From: Bacteroidales bacterium
GTDB lineage: Bacteria > Bacteroidota > Bacteroidia > Bacteroidales > P3
Length of the DNA stretch: 64,000 bases
Direction of reading: 5' to 3'
NCBI GenBank assembly: GCA_017479705.1
Contig: JAFVCA010000031.1
Coordinates: forward strand, 1-64,000
Below the pieces are notes generated by a model. That model was not told the DNA's origin, did not search any database, and saw nothing but the letters and a program-made list of their open reading frames with translations. Shown here in pieces: positions 34,179 to 43,976 of the stretch; positions within the stretch are counted from its first letter, which is position 1; every line of letters starts with the position of its first letter. The translations under genes were made by a program, and so were the position numbers.

Positions 34179-34186
34179 CAAAGATA
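34179..34186 (-). promoter_or_regulatory. -7 element of the C10 peptidase gene
   Basis: TATCTTTG on the - strand, 48 bp ahead of ATG 34,130. It matches TAnnTTTG; no good -33 TTTG is seen at the consensus spacing. Confidence 0.6.
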
Positions 34187-34251
34187 CAACTTTTTATTGA
34201 ATTGGGCAGTTAAAAAATGTTGTCTTGGCATAGAATTAATTGGTATACCAC

Positions 34252-35436
34252 TCATAGTGAGAGGAGAAAGAAGGTGGCAAGACCTAAATAGTTGCCTACA
34301 AGATAGCCTATTAGGCCGATGGAGATGCCTAAGACGACGAGGTCGCGATTGTCCAAAAGGGCAGCCACGAGGGGCACAAAAGGAGGGGAGTTGATGAGGG
34401 CGACGGAGGTGACGAGGGTTGTGTCGCCGTCGAGGTGGAGCAGACGGGCAAAAAGGATTTGCAGTATCAGTGAGCCAAAGATGATGAAGAGGATGTACCA
34501 CAGGATGTTGAGGCTGCCGGTGAGGTCGAGTTGGCGCACATCGCAAGCGTTGGCAATGGTGAAGCAGAAAAGGTAGACGAAGTAAAGGCCCACGCGGAAC
34601 CCTAAGGGCTGGCGCTGCTGCCGGTCGGCCTGGCTATTGACTCGGCGGACAAAGGGGAGGATCGAGGCGGCAATGGAGAGGGTGGTGAGCAGGAGGATGA
34701 GCATGGGAGTGGAGGCGGCGTCGGAGAAGAGGGTGGAGAGGAGGTAGGAGACAACGGCTATGATAAAGGCCATAGGAAGGGTGAGCCAGGCGTGGACTTT
34801 GGGTTGTGGCTGGGCGTCGGTGGCGGTGGCCTTGAGGCCAGCAGACTGCTTGGCGGTAGGCGAGGGGGGTAGGGATGCTTGGGGATTGAGCCGCGAAGGG
34901 AGCAAACGACGGAAGACGGGTTTGCCAAAACAGATGACGAAGACGAGGTAGAGCCCGGTGACGATGAGGTCGTAGGAGGTGATGTAGAGATAGGTGGTCT
35001 TGTCCATCCCCACGCCTTGGGCAATGGCCCCCATGTTGGGGATGCCGCCGGTGTAGATGCCCACCGCCACGGCACTGATTTGGGCAAACTGGTGGGGTGT
35101 GCTGTGGCTGCGGAAAAGGAAGAAGCCGGCCACGATGACTATGATGATGGCCACAAAACCGCTGAGGCATGCCTTGAGGGCTTTGCCTGTGGACCAGTTG
35201 GTGAGACTGCACGACATGAGCATCAGCGGGATGGAAAGGGGGATGCAGATGTTGCCAATCAGGTTGTTGGCATCGAGTAGACCGGGACTGTGTATCCAAC
35301 CTGTGAAGTTGGCCATCAGCAGCCCGATGATGTAGAGCACGGCCATGGGGCTCACTTTGTCTATCCATGTCCACCGCCGCGCCAGAAGCATGACGAGTGC
35401 CGGGGTGGCGAAGAGGTATATCAGATAGAGTGCCAT
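34252..35436 (-). CDS. DUF819-family membrane protein
   Basis: A 394-residue, roughly 10-helix membrane protein of the DUF819 family. Characteristic segments are MALYLIYLFATPALVMLL, VGIYTGGIPNMGAIAQGVGMDKTTYL near 125-150, YDLIVTGLYLVFVICFGKPVFRRLL and the C-terminal VALINSPPFVPLVAALL followed by GLIGYLVGNYLG. It resembles sodium-coupled carboxylate-type transporters in layout; no substrate is known. A hydrophilic insert of about 40 residues rich in Pro, Ser and Gln lies in the middle. It lies 41 bp after uvrA in the same direction, so it may be co-transcribed. Confidence 0.85.
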   Translation of the reverse strand: MALYLIYLFATPALVMLLARRWTWIDKVSPMAVLYIIGLLMANFTGWIHSPGLLDANNLIGNICIPLSIPLMLMSCSLTNWSTGKALKACLSGFVAIIIVIVAGFFLFRSHSTPHQFAQISAVAVGIYTGGIPNMGAIAQGVGMDKTTYLYITSYDLIVTGLYLVFVICFGKPVFRRLLPSRLNPQASLPPSPTAKQSAGLKATATDAQPQPKVHAWLTLPMAFIIAVVSYLLSTLFSDAASTPMLILLLTTLSIAASILPFVRRVNSQADRQQRQPLGFRVGLYFVYLFCFTIANACDVRQLDLTGSLNILWYILFIIFGSLILQILFARLLHLDGDTTLVTSVALINSPPFVPLVAALLDNRDLVVLGISIGLIGYLVGNYLGLATFFLLSL

Positions 35437-35477
35437 TGGGATTGTGAGGGTTCGTTAGTTGGTGGCTGTTTACGCGG

Positions 35478-38345
35478 TTAGGCTTTTTCCTGCGGAGCAT
35501 GATTGCGGCATTCGTCGAGTTCCTCTTTGAGGTACTTGCCCGTAATGTTGTCCGTTTGGGCAGCAAGCTGTTCGGGTGTGCCGGCAAAGGTGATTTGTCC
35601 GCCCTTGCGGCCTCCGTCGGGACCCATGTCGATCACCCAGTCGGCCACTTTGATGACGTCCATGTTGTGCTCGATGACGAGGATGCTGTTGCCGCGGTCC
35701 ACAAGGCGTTGAAGCACTTCCAGCAGGACGCGGATGTCCTCGAAATGGAGGCCAGTGGTGGGCTCGTCAAGGATGTAGAGGGTGTTGCCCGTTTCGGGAC
35801 GCGCCAGTTCGGTGGCCAGCTTGATGCGCTGGGCCTCGCCGCCGCTGAGGGTGGTGGACTGCTGCCCAAGGGTGATGTAGCCTAAGCCCACATCTTGGAT
35901 GGTCTTCAGCTTGCGATAGATGCGGGGATAGGACTCAAAGAAGGGGACGGCCTCGTTGATGGTCATGTCCAGCACGTCGGCTATGCTTTTGCCTTTGTAA
36001 CGTATCTCAAGGGTTTCGCGGTTGTAGCGCTTGCCGTTGCACATTTCGCAGTTGACGTACACGTCAGGCAGAAAGTTCATCTCAATGGTGCGCACGCCTG
36101 CCCCCTTGCAGTGTTCGCAGCGGCCACCGCTCACGTTGAAGGAGAATCGTCCGGGCTTGTAGCCACGGATACGGGCGCTGGGCAGTTGGGTGAAGAGGGC
36201 GCGAATCTCGTCAAAAACTCCCACGTAGGTGGCAGGATTGCTGCGGGGTGTGCGGCCAATGGGCGACTGGTCTATCTCTATCACCTTGTCGATATGTTCT
36301 ATGCCGGTGATGGATTTGTAGGGCAGGGGCTCCTTGGTGGAATGATAGAAGTGGCGGTTCAGTATGTTGTGGAGCGTATCGTTGACAAGGGTCGACTTTC
36401 CGCTCCCGCTCACGCCGGTGATGCAGACAAAGCGACGCAGCGGGAGGTCGAAGGTGACATCCTTCAGATTGTTGCCGGTGGCACCGCTGAGCACTATGTG
36501 GTCGCACCCCTCAATGGAGCGCCGCTGTGGCAGGGGGATGTCCTTCTCGCGGTTGAGGTATTGCAGCGTGAGGGTCTTTTTCTTGGAGGCAAGCAACTGC
36601 TTGTGGCTTCCGCTGAAAATGACTTTGCCCCCATGCACGCCCGCTCCGGGTCCGATGTCTACCACATGGTCCGCACTGAGAATCATGTCGCGGTCGTGCT
36701 CCACCACGATGACGCTGTTGCCCAGGTCGCGGAGCTCTTTCAGGGCGTTGATGAGCCGCCGGTTGTCGCGTTGGTGAAGGCCGATGCTCGGCTCGTCCAG
36801 AATATAAAGAACATTGACCAGACGGGCGCCAATCTGCGTGGCAAGGCGTATGCGCTGCGACTCGCCGCCGCTCAGGCTGCTGCTGTTGCGGTTCATGGAG
36901 AGGTAACCGACACCCACGTCGAGGATGAACTTGATGCGGGTCAGTATCTCGTGCAGTATCTCATGTGCGATGGCCTGTTGCTGGGGCTCTAACCGCTTCT
37001 CCAGATGCAGCAAGCGTTCGTACAGCTCGTTCAAATCCAATTCGGCCATCTGGCCTATGTGCATGCCGTCGATGCGGAATGCCAGGCTCTCGGGCTTCAG
37101 TCTGTAGCCGTGGCACTCAGGGCAGGTCACGGTGTTCATGAATGAGGAGGCCCATTTCTGCAGAGCCGACGAACTCTCGTCGGAGACCAGCTGCATGATG
37201 TAGTTCACTATGCCCTGGAAGCTGCTTCCGTGGTTCATCTCGTAGGCGTCTTCCATCCCCGTGAAGTCACTCGTGCCGTACAGGATGGTGTTCATCGCCT
37301 CGTCGGAGAAGGACTCCACAGGGTCGTCCACCGTGAAGTGGTAGTAGCGCCCCAAGTTCTCCAGCTTGCGGTAGAAATAGTTGGTGGGACTATACTTGCC
37401 AAGCACCTCGAAGGCACCCTCGCGAATGCTCTTTTTCGGGTCGGGAATCAGCTTCGAGAAGTCGATCTGTGCCACCTGCCCCAGCCCGTTGCAGTTGGGG
37501 CAAGCGCCGTAGGGCGAGTTGAACGAGAAGGTATTGGGCTCCGGTTCGGGGTACGAGATACCCGTGGCGGGGTCCATCAGCAGGCGGCTGTAGTAGGCCG
37601 GTTTCGGGGCTGGGGAGGGGATGGGCGACGGCGTTTGGTACTCCAGCACCATCAGCACCCCTTTGCCCTGTTTGAAGGCCGTGCGCACAGCCTCCTTCAG
37701 GCGGTCGGTGTTCCGTCCCGGTCGCAGCCTGTCCACCACCAGCTCTATGTCGTGTGTCTTGTATCTGTCCACCTGCATGTTGTAGGTCAGCTCCCTCACC
37801 TCGCCGTCCACTCTCACGCGCAGGAATCCCTTCTTGCCCAGCTGCGCGAAGAGGTCGCGGTAGTGTCCCTTGCGCGCCTTCACCAACGGGGCCAGAATAT
37901 AGATGTCTTTATCGTGGTACTGCTCTTCGATCAGTTGCAGGATGCGCTCCTCCGAGTATTTCACCATCTTTTCACCGCTCACGTGGCTGTATGCAGTCCC
38001 CACGCGGGCATAAAGTAGGCGGACAAAATCATATATCTCCGTCACCGTGCCCACCGTCGAGCGCGGATTCTTGTTGGTCGTCTTCTGTTCTATTGAAATC
38101 ACGGGGCTCAAGCCGTTGATGCAGTCCACATCCGGCCTCTCGATGTTGCCGATGAAATGGCGTGCGTAGGCCGAGAATGTCTCCATATAGCGGCGTTGCC
38201 CCTCGGCATGGATGGTGTCGAAAGCCAGGCTCGACTTCCCGCTGCCACTCAGACCCGTGAACACCACAAACTTGTTGCGTGGGATGTGCACATCCACGTT
38301 CTGCAAGTTGTGTTCCCGGGCTCCTAATACTTCTATCTCATCCAT
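35478..38345 (-). CDS. uvrA: Excinuclease ABC subunit A
   Basis: A 955-residue UvrA, full length for the family. It has Walker A GLSGSGKSSLAFDT near 34-47 and GVSGSGKSTLVNDTL in the second ATPase. Zinc-finger cysteines are seen in CPNCNGLG/CPECHGYRL and CEHCKGAG/CEMCNGKRY. ABC signatures LSGGESQRIRLA and LSGGEAQRIKLA and Walker B ILDEPSIGLHQRD and ILDEPTTGLHFED are all present. With UvrB it finds bulky lesions in DNA for nucleotide excision repair. A Pro/Ser-rich insert (QTPSPIPSPAPKPA) interrupts the first ATPase region. It is followed by the DUF819 gene and preceded by a transglycosylase gene 34 bp away. Confidence 0.98.
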   Translation of the reverse strand: MDEIEVLGAREHNLQNVDVHIPRNKFVVFTGLSGSGKSSLAFDTIHAEGQRRYMETFSAYARHFIGNIERPDVDCINGLSPVISIEQKTTNKNPRSTVGTVTEIYDFVRLLYARVGTAYSHVSGEKMVKYSEERILQLIEEQYHDKDIYILAPLVKARKGHYRDLFAQLGKKGFLRVRVDGEVRELTYNMQVDRYKTHDIELVVDRLRPGRNTDRLKEAVRTAFKQGKGVLMVLEYQTPSPIPSPAPKPAYYSRLLMDPATGISYPEPEPNTFSFNSPYGACPNCNGLGQVAQIDFSKLIPDPKKSIREGAFEVLGKYSPTNYFYRKLENLGRYYHFTVDDPVESFSDEAMNTILYGTSDFTGMEDAYEMNHGSSFQGIVNYIMQLVSDESSSALQKWASSFMNTVTCPECHGYRLKPESLAFRIDGMHIGQMAELDLNELYERLLHLEKRLEPQQQAIAHEILHEILTRIKFILDVGVGYLSMNRNSSSLSGGESQRIRLATQIGARLVNVLYILDEPSIGLHQRDNRRLINALKELRDLGNSVIVVEHDRDMILSADHVVDIGPGAGVHGGKVIFSGSHKQLLASKKKTLTLQYLNREKDIPLPQRRSIEGCDHIVLSGATGNNLKDVTFDLPLRRFVCITGVSGSGKSTLVNDTLHNILNRHFYHSTKEPLPYKSITGIEHIDKVIEIDQSPIGRTPRSNPATYVGVFDEIRALFTQLPSARIRGYKPGRFSFNVSGGRCEHCKGAGVRTIEMNFLPDVYVNCEMCNGKRYNRETLEIRYKGKSIADVLDMTINEAVPFFESYPRIYRKLKTIQDVGLGYITLGQQSTTLSGGEAQRIKLATELARPETGNTLYILDEPTTGLHFEDIRVLLEVLQRLVDRGNSILVIEHNMDVIKVADWVIDMGPDGGRKGGQITFAGTPEQLAAQTDNITGKYLKEELDECRNHAPQEKA

Positions 38346-38379
38346 CTTGTTTCAATTTACATTGTCCTTTTTCTCTTCC

Positions 38380-39360
38380 TCACAACCTGTCGACCATCTC
38401 CGTGTTGCGCTTCCCTTTCGTGATGTTCGCATAGCGCGTCCCCTCGGCGGGCAACGCCACTTTGTAGCTCTTCTTCGACTTGTTCTTCAGCTCGTCTGTC
38501 TTCAGCCAGGGGTTGAGCATGCGCAGCACCTTGTAGGTCGTGTTGTTGTTGCGGGCAAAAGTGTAGAGGTTCACGTTCTGCCCCTCCAGTGTCACCGTCC
38601 GTGTCGGCACGGGCGGGTAGAGGTCGCATCTCCGCAGGAAATAGCCATACTGGCGGGGATTCTGCATGATGATTTTCATGGCCAGTATGCGGTACACGTA
38701 GCGCGACGTCTCCGAGTTGAGCCAAAGGTCATAATAGGTCGTCGTTTGCTGTTTGTCCATGCGGCGCGACAGGCCGTTCTCGCCACAATTATAGGCCGCA
38801 GCCGCAGCCGTCCAGCTGCCTAAACGGTTGTACATCGACTTGATATAGCGGCACGCAGCCTCGGTCGATGCCACCAGGTCGTCCCTCATGTCCACCTCGT
38901 CGCTTATCTCTAAGCCGTAGCGGCTCCCTGTGCTGGGGATGAACTGCCAGAACCCCTGAGCCTTGGCGGGCGATGTGGCGTTGGTCAGCCCGCTCTCTAT
39001 CACACACAGATATTTGAAGTCGGCCGGTATTCCATTGCGTTTCAGGATGGGTTCGATGACGGGGAAATAGCGGTTGGCCCGTTTGAAATAAAGCACCGTG
39101 CTCGACTGTCGGTACATGTTTACGATAAGCTCGTTGTCCAAACCCTCGCGCACAAAATAGGTCTCCAGCGGCACCCGCTCGCCTGCAAACGTCAGTGTGT
39201 CAGGAATCACTGGCGCGTAGACCCTGTAGTCCTTCATCACCGCCTTACGCCACATCGCCTCAGCATCCTCCACACCCGCGGTGCACATCAGCACCGCGCC
39301 AGCCGCCATAGCTATCGCCACCGCTGCCGCGCATCTCAATAATCCCTTCTTGCTTATCAT
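38380..39360 (-). CDS. Membrane-bound lytic murein transglycosylase (SLT domain)
   Basis: A 326-residue exported protein with an N-terminal signal or anchor (LLRCAAAVAIAMAAGAVLM). The SLT domain (about 110-230) has the catalytic Glu122 in YLCVIESGLTNATSPAKAQGFW, then QFIPSTGSRYGL and AAAAYNCGENGL. This layout is that of MltD-type enzymes, which cleave the glycan strands of peptidoglycan to 1,6-anhydro ends. The C-terminal part (LYTFARNNNTTYKVLRMLNPWL) resembles a single degenerate LysM module. It lies in a run of - strand backbone genes after coaBC. A cell-wall remodelling role is well supported. Confidence 0.9.
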   Translation of the reverse strand: MISKKGLLRCAAAVAIAMAAGAVLMCTAGVEDAEAMWRKAVMKDYRVYAPVIPDTLTFAGERVPLETYFVREGLDNELIVNMYRQSSTVLYFKRANRYFPVIEPILKRNGIPADFKYLCVIESGLTNATSPAKAQGFWQFIPSTGSRYGLEISDEVDMRDDLVASTEAACRYIKSMYNRLGSWTAAAAAYNCGENGLSRRMDKQQTTTYYDLWLNSETSRYVYRILAMKIIMQNPRQYGYFLRRCDLYPPVPTRTVTLEGQNVNLYTFARNNNTTYKVLRMLNPWLKTDELKNKSKKSYKVALPAEGTRYANITKGKRNTEMVDRL

Positions 39361-39447
39361 AGTTCTTAACGTTCATGCGCGGCCCACCGCCGCGGGGTTA
39401 TAATGAGAATCGTTTTTCCCTTTTCCAGTTTTCTCCTCCCCCTTGGG

Positions 39448-40641
39448 TCATTTCAGCAGACAGCGTTCCACAATCAGGTCCGCCACCTCGCGCTTGCTCA
39501 TCAGGGCCGACTTGTAGGCCTCCCCCTCCCTGCTCATGATGGTCACCCTGTTGGTCTCCACGCCGAAACCTGCGCCCTTGTCGCGCAGTGAGTTCAGCAC
39601 TATGTAGTCCGCGTTCTTCCGCTCCATCTTGCCCCTTGCGTTCGTCTCCTCGTTGTCCGTTTCCAGTGCAAAGCCCACCAGCGTCTGCCCTGCCTGTTTC
39701 ATGGTGCCCAGCGTGGCCAGTATGTCCGGGTTCTGCACCAGCCTCAGCGTCATGCCTTCGTCGCCCTGTTTCTTCAGTTTGTGGTCCACCGTATGCTCCG
39801 GGCGGTAGTCTGCCACTGCGGCCGTCAGGATAGCTCCCACGCAAGTGGGGAACAGCCTCGTAGCCTCCGCCAGCATCTCGCGGGCGCACTCCACATCGTG
39901 GCGGTGTATCCCCGCCGTGGTGGTCACCATTTGCGTGGGTCCCGTCACCAGTTCCACCTCCGCCCCTTGGGCGGCCAGTGCCTCAGCGACGGCAAATCCC
40001 ATCTTGCCGGACGAATAATTGCCTATGAACCTGACCGCGTCGATGCGCTCATACGTGGGTCCCGCCGTCACCAGCACCCTCTTGCCCCACAGTGGCATCT
40101 CCTCCTTGGATCTCAGGAGGTGGTTCAATGCCTCTACAATCTCCTCAGGCTCCGCCATGCGGCCTTTGCCCTCCGTACCGCACGCCAGGGCGCCCGTCCC
40201 CGGCTCCACCATCTCAACCCCTGTCGAACGCAGGTAAGCTATGTTGCGTTCCACAGCGGGGCATTCCCACATCTGCGTGTTCATTGCGGGGGCCATCAGC
40301 AGCGGTTTGCGGCTGAACGCCAGCAGGAGCGTGCTCAGCGCGTCGTCGCCGATGCCCGCGGCCAGCTTGCCTATCACGTTGGCCGTGGCGGGAGCCACCA
40401 CCATCGCGTCGCCCCAATCCTTCAGGGATACGTGCTCTGTAGTGTGGTCGTTGCTGGGGGCAAAGAGGTCGCTATACAACGGGCGGCCGGACACAGTCTC
40501 CAGTGTCAACCGCGTGACGAACTCCAGTGCATGAGCCGTGGCCACACACTGCACCTCATGCCCAGCCTTTACCAGCAACCGCACCAGCTGCGGAACCTTA
40601 TAGGCTGCTATGCCACCAGTTATGCCTACAATGATTTTCAT
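39448..40641 (-). CDS. coaBC: Bifunctional phosphopantothenoylcysteine decarboxylase/phosphopantothenate-cysteine ligase
   Basis: A 397-residue CoaBC. The N-terminal CoaC flavoprotein domain (about 1-185) has IIVGITGGIAAYKVPQLVRL, the PAMN motif in LMAPAMNTQMW and the acid-base Cys region in TGALACGTEGKGRM. The C-terminal CoaB domain has RVLVTAGPTYERIDAVRFIGN, SSGKMGFAVAEAL and AAVADYRPEH with a conserved Lys following in KLKK. It catalyses two steps of coenzyme A synthesis in the cytoplasm. Its start overlaps the omega-subunit stop by 4 bp; this bamD - rpoZ-like - coaBC order is usual in Bacteroidales. Confidence 0.97.
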   Translation of the reverse strand: MKIIVGITGGIAAYKVPQLVRLLVKAGHEVQCVATAHALEFVTRLTLETVSGRPLYSDLFAPSNDHTTEHVSLKDWGDAMVVAPATANVIGKLAAGIGDDALSTLLLAFSRKPLLMAPAMNTQMWECPAVERNIAYLRSTGVEMVEPGTGALACGTEGKGRMAEPEEIVEALNHLLRSKEEMPLWGKRVLVTAGPTYERIDAVRFIGNYSSGKMGFAVAEALAAQGAEVELVTGPTQMVTTTAGIHRHDVECAREMLAEATRLFPTCVGAILTAAVADYRPEHTVDHKLKKQGDEGMTLRLVQNPDILATLGTMKQAGQTLVGFALETDNEETNARGKMERKNADYIVLNSLRDKGAGFGVETNRVTIMSREGEAYKSALMSKREVADLIVERCLLK

Positions 40642-41018
40642 TCTGCTTGGCTGGCAATCACTGCCTCCTCCATGGCCTCCATGCGTTGCTGCTCCTTGTC
40701 CTCCTTGGCGGGGTTGCGGTAGTACAGCTCGTGGTCCAGATACTCCTCAGTGGCCACTAACGCAGGTTTGGGCATCTGTTCGAAACGGCGCACCACGTCT
40801 ATCTGCTCGCGGTTCTCGTAGTATTCGTCTATGCCGTCGTTATTGTTTGCGAACTCCTCAATCTTCTTGTGCAGCTCCTTCTTCTCCTCTATGGCAATCT
40901 GGTTGGCGCGCTTGGTCAGCACGGCCACCGTCTCATAGATGTTGTCAGTCATTTGGCTGAACTCTGCCGTGTTGCGGGTGATTGTTGTGTTCGGAATCTT
41001 CTTTTTCTTCTCTTCCAT
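40638..41018 (-). CDS. rpoZ: RNA polymerase omega subunit (Bacteroidetes form)
   Basis: A 126-residue protein of the RpoZ/Rpb6-like family as found in Bacteroidetes. It starts MEEKKKKIPNTTITRNTAE. The core is TDNIYETVAVLTKRANQIAIEEKKELHKKIEEF, where the A-N-Q-I helix matches omega's conserved A-x-x-R/Q-A/I region. A long acidic, Glu/Gln-rich tail follows and is typical of this lineage. It binds the beta-prime subunit and aids polymerase assembly. Identification leans on position between bamD and coaBC as well as the core helix. Its stop overlaps the coaBC start. Confidence 0.85.
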   Translation of the reverse strand: MEEKKKKIPNTTITRNTAEFSQMTDNIYETVAVLTKRANQIAIEEKKELHKKIEEFANNNDGIDEYYENREQIDVVRRFEQMPKPALVATEEYLDHELYYRNPAKEDKEQQRMEAMEEAVIASQAE

Positions 41019-41147
41019 GATGTAGATTATTTTGAATGTGTTTGTGAATGCTTGAATGTATGAATGTTGAATGTGTTAGTGTTTGTATACGCAAATTTTT
41101 ACTTTTCTGAGTGTGTTAGTTTTATTACCAGCGGCGGTGCGCCGCTT

Positions 41148-41951
41148 TCATTTTTCAAGGCTTGCAATGGCCGCACGGGCTTTGGTGTAGTAGTTGCGTG
41201 CCTTGTCCAATCGGTCGGAGTCCTTGAACAGCGTGGCAAAGCGGTCAAAGTCGTTCACCACCTGCTGCAACCGCTCACGCATCTTCTCCTGGCGGCTGTT
41301 GATGCCATACTCGTAGCCGCTGGCAAGCATGTAGAACATAGCCTCCTCGCGGAAGGGCGAGTCCGGGTAGTTGTTCAGGAAGGCCTGCAGCGACACGTAG
41401 GCCGCATTGTAGTTCTCCGTCAGGTAGTAGCCATAGGCTATGTCGTAGTCCTTGTGCATCAGCTTGTAGCGCAACTCGTCCAAGCGGGTGTTGATTTCGG
41501 GAATATGGACGCTGGTGGGATAGCGGTCCACATACGACTCATACTCGGCAATGGCGTCCTTCGTCAACTTCTGGTCGAGGAAGTAGTCCGGCGACTCGTT
41601 ATACTTGCACGTGGCGGACATATAAAGAGCCTCCTCGGCGCGTTCGCTGTAGGGGAAGCGCTTGTAGAAGTTCTTGAACTGGTAGCCCGCGGAGTAGTAG
41701 TCCTTCTCGCCCATCAGGCACATGCCGTAGTACCACGATATGTTCTCGGCGTTTTCCTTGCCGTGGTAGTGCATAATCAGATTCTCGAATAGCTGGATGG
41801 CTTTCGTGTAGTTCTTCTGTTCATAGTATTTAACGGCAGCCGTGTACTGCGCGTCGAAATCATGACCCTTCAGTAACTTTTCATAGTTGCTGCAAGAGGC
41901 TATAATAAAAGTTGTTAGGGCGATAAACGCTATTTTCAATGCAGTTTTCAT
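41148..41951 (-). CDS. bamD: Outer-membrane protein assembly lipoprotein BamD
   Basis: A 267-residue lipoprotein of TPR repeats. The signal MKTALKIAFIALTTFIIASC gives the acylated Cys20. Helical repeat pairs follow: YTAAVKYYEQKNYTKAIQLFENLIMHYHGKENAENISWYYG, YYSAGYQFKNFYKRFPYSERAEEALYMSATC and IAEYESYVDRYPTSVHIPEIN. This is the BamD pattern (R-x-P, Y-P-x-S turns). It docks BamA and delivers outer-membrane proteins. ATG 41,951 is chosen over a TTG at 41,960 because that TTG overlaps the -7 element. The leader would therefore be only a few bases. Confidence 0.93.
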   Translation of the reverse strand: MKTALKIAFIALTTFIIASCSNYEKLLKGHDFDAQYTAAVKYYEQKNYTKAIQLFENLIMHYHGKENAENISWYYGMCLMGEKDYYSAGYQFKNFYKRFPYSERAEEALYMSATCKYNESPDYFLDQKLTKDAIAEYESYVDRYPTSVHIPEINTRLDELRYKLMHKDYDIAYGYYLTENYNAAYVSLQAFLNNYPDSPFREEAMFYMLASGYEYGINSRQEKMRERLQQVVNDFDRFATLFKDSDRLDKARNYYTKARAAIASLEK

Positions 41952-41957
41952 AACTTG

Positions 41958-41965
41958 CAAAGATA
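41958..41965 (-). promoter_or_regulatory. -7 element of bamD, 6 bp from the start codon
   Basis: TATCTTTG on the - strand ends six bases before ATG 41,951, implying a leaderless or near-leaderless bamD transcript. Confidence 0.6.
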
Positions 41966-42235
41966 CACTTTTTTTTGCATTTAGCGGCCATTTAATAGAT
42001 TTTAATCCTTCCGCTCGTCCGCTCGGCGCCCGCCACTCGCCGTGTGGAGGAAGCTTCTGCCTCCATTCCCCGGTATATGCAGCACCGTTCCCTGCCGCCT
42101 CCTTGCTCCATATCGGGAGGTCGGTTTTCCCAATCGGAATGGGAGAAGTGTTGGGGAAGTGTTGAGGAAATGAGGGGCAAGGAGCGAAGGGAGATCGACG
42201 AAATCATAAAAAAGCAGTGTAGTTTGTGCGAAAAG
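41966..42235. other. Intergenic stretch between divergent bamD and guaA
   Basis: Apart from the two promoters at its ends I see nothing definite. The middle (about 42,000-42,130) is C-rich with no coding frame that resembles a protein family. Confidence 0.5.
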
Positions 42236-42266
42236 TTGAATTATCCGATTTTTATTTGTATCTTTG
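42236..42266 (+). promoter_or_regulatory. guaA promoter
   Basis: TTG at 42,236-42,238, a 20-bp spacer and TATCTTTG at 42,259-42,266 fit the Bacteroidetes consensus. The guaA ATG lies 23 bp further on. Confidence 0.75.
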
Positions 42267-42289
42267 CTCTCTATAAAGTGAATTGAACT

Positions 42290-43816
42290 ATGGATACAAT
42301 AATTGTCTTAGATTTTGGTTCTCAGTACACTCAGCTTATTGCCCGCAAGATACGCGAACTAAATATTTATTGTGAAATACACCCGTTCAACAAGGTTCCG
42401 GCCTTGACTGCCGACGTGAAGGGAGTTGTTTTTTCTGGTAGCCCCTACAGCTGCAACGCTGCCGATGCCCCCGTGCCCGACATGACGGGCATCAAAGGCC
42501 GTCTGCCCCTGCTGGCGGTGTGCTACGGCGCTCAGTATCTGGCCAAGTATGGCGGCGGCAAAGTGCAGCAGTCCAATACGCGAGAGTATGGCCGTGCCAA
42601 TCTGAATTATATCGACGGCAACAACCCGCTGATGAAGGGTGTGCCCACGGGCAGCCAGGTGTGGATGAGCCACGGCGACACGATTGAGTGTCTCCCGGAC
42701 AATTACCACGTGATATGCTCCACCGACAGCGTGAAGAACGCTGGCTATCAGATTGAGGGCGAGCAGACCTATGCCATCCAGTTCCACCCCGAGGTTCACC
42801 ACTCGGTTGACGGATTGACGATATTGAAGAATTTTGTGGTGGACATTTGCGGCTGCGCCCAGTCGTGGACTCCAGAGTCGTTTATCGAAACCACTGTGGC
42901 CGAGCTGCGTGCCAAGGTGGGCGGCGACAAAGTGGTGCTGGGTCTCAGCGGCGGCGTGGACTCCACGGTGGCGGCGGTGCTGCTGAACCGTGCCATCGGC
43001 CACCAGCTGCACTGCATCTTTGTTGACAATGGCTTGCTGCGCAAAAACGAGTTTGAGGGTGTGTTAGAGTCCTACCGCGACATGGGGCTGAATGTGAAGG
43101 GCGTGGATGCCAAGGAGCGTTTCTACAGTGTGCTGGCCGGAGTGACCGACCCCGAGAAGAAACGCAAGGCGATAGGAAAGACCTTTATTGATGTCTTTGA
43201 CGCCGAGGCCAAGCAGATAAGCGATGCCAAATGGCTGGGCCAGGGGACTATCTACCCCGATGTGATTGAGTCCAGCTCGGTGAAAGGCCCGTCGCAGACC
43301 ATCAAGTCGCACCACAATGTGGGTGGACTGCCGGACTATATGAAGTTGCAGCTTGTCGAGCCGCTGCGCAGCCTCTTCAAGGACGAGGTGCGGCGCGTGG
43401 GCCGGCAGCTGGGCATCAAACAGGAGCTGATTGGGCGCCATCCGTTCCCCGGCCCCGGTCTGGCCATCCGCATACTGAGCGACGTGACACCGGAGAAGGT
43501 ACGGCTGCTGCAGGAAGTGGACGACATCTTTGTGCAGGGGCTGCGCGACCACGGTTTGTACGACAAGGTGTGGCAGGCGGGCTGCATGCTGCTGCCTGTG
43601 CAGTCGGTCGGCGTGATGGGTGATGAGCGCACATACGAGAGTGTCGTGGCTCTGCGGGCGGTGGAGTCCGTGGACGGCATGACGGCGGACTGGTGCCATC
43701 TGCCTTACGACTTCCTGGCAAAGGTCTCCAACGACATTATCAACCGTGTGAAGGGTGTGAACCGCGTGGTGTACGACATCAGCTCCAAACCGCCGGCAAC
43801 CATCGAATGGGAATAA
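42290..43816 (+). CDS. guaA: GMP synthase (glutamine-hydrolysing)
   Basis: A 508-residue GuaA, full length. The N-terminal class I amidotransferase domain (about 1-190) has [20 protein letters not shown], the nucleophile Cys in [12 protein letters not shown], and [11 protein letters not shown] with the catalytic His and Glu. The ATP pyrophosphatase domain follows with [18 protein letters not shown], then the dimerisation domain with [10 protein letters not shown] and the C-terminal [19 protein letters not shown]. It converts XMP to GMP using glutamine and ATP. It is transcribed from its own promoter upstream. Confidence 0.99.
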   Translation: MDTIIVLDFGSQYTQLIARKIRELNIYCEIHPFNKVPALTADVKGVVFSGSPYSCNAADAPVPDMTGIKGRLPLLAVCYGAQYLAKYGGGKVQQSNTREYGRANLNYIDGNNPLMKGVPTGSQVWMSHGDTIECLPDNYHVICSTDSVKNAGYQIEGEQTYAIQFHPEVHHSVDGLTILKNFVVDICGCAQSWTPESFIETTVAELRAKVGGDKVVLGLSGGVDSTVAAVLLNRAIGHQLHCIFVDNGLLRKNEFEGVLESYRDMGLNVKGVDAKERFYSVLAGVTDPEKKRKAIGKTFIDVFDAEAKQISDAKWLGQGTIYPDVIESSSVKGPSQTIKSHHNVGGLPDYMKLQLVEPLRSLFKDEVRRVGRQLGIKQELIGRHPFPGPGLAIRILSDVTPEKVRLLQEVDDIFVQGLRDHGLYDKVWQAGCMLLPVQSVGVMGDERTYESVVALRAVESVDGMTADWCHLPYDFLAKVSNDIINRVKGVNRVVYDISSKPPATIEWE

Positions 43817-43822
43817 ACTGAA

Positions 43823-43975
43823 AAGTGAAAGTTGAAAAGCGACTCAGTGAAATTGAAAATTGAAAAGGGATAATTGAAACGCGACTCACATATTCACATA
43901 TTAACGTATTAACACATTCACAAGTACAACGCATTAACGAATTAATACATTCATTTTTTCGCACACCTCCCAAAC
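43823..43975 (+). repeat. AT-rich low-complexity repeats between guaA and the LysM gene
   Basis: The spacer consists of short degenerate units: GAAAATTGAAAA-type runs, then repeated ACACATTCAC / ATTAACG-type units. Similar tracts occur at 41,030-41,085 (inverted), 47,337-47,412 and 48,938-48,990. Confidence 0.7.
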
Positions 43976-43976
43976 C

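Noticed and set aside
35895..36992. A 365-residue + strand frame opposite uvrA
   Set aside because: It lies wholly within a full-length UvrA; no independent support.
41960..41960. A TTG start giving BamD three more residues
   Set aside because: That codon lies within the -7 promoter element, so it would not be in the transcript.
43823..43975. Short repeated units considered as a CRISPR array
   Set aside because: Units are degenerate, contiguous and of uneven length, with no unique spacers and no cas genes in the window.
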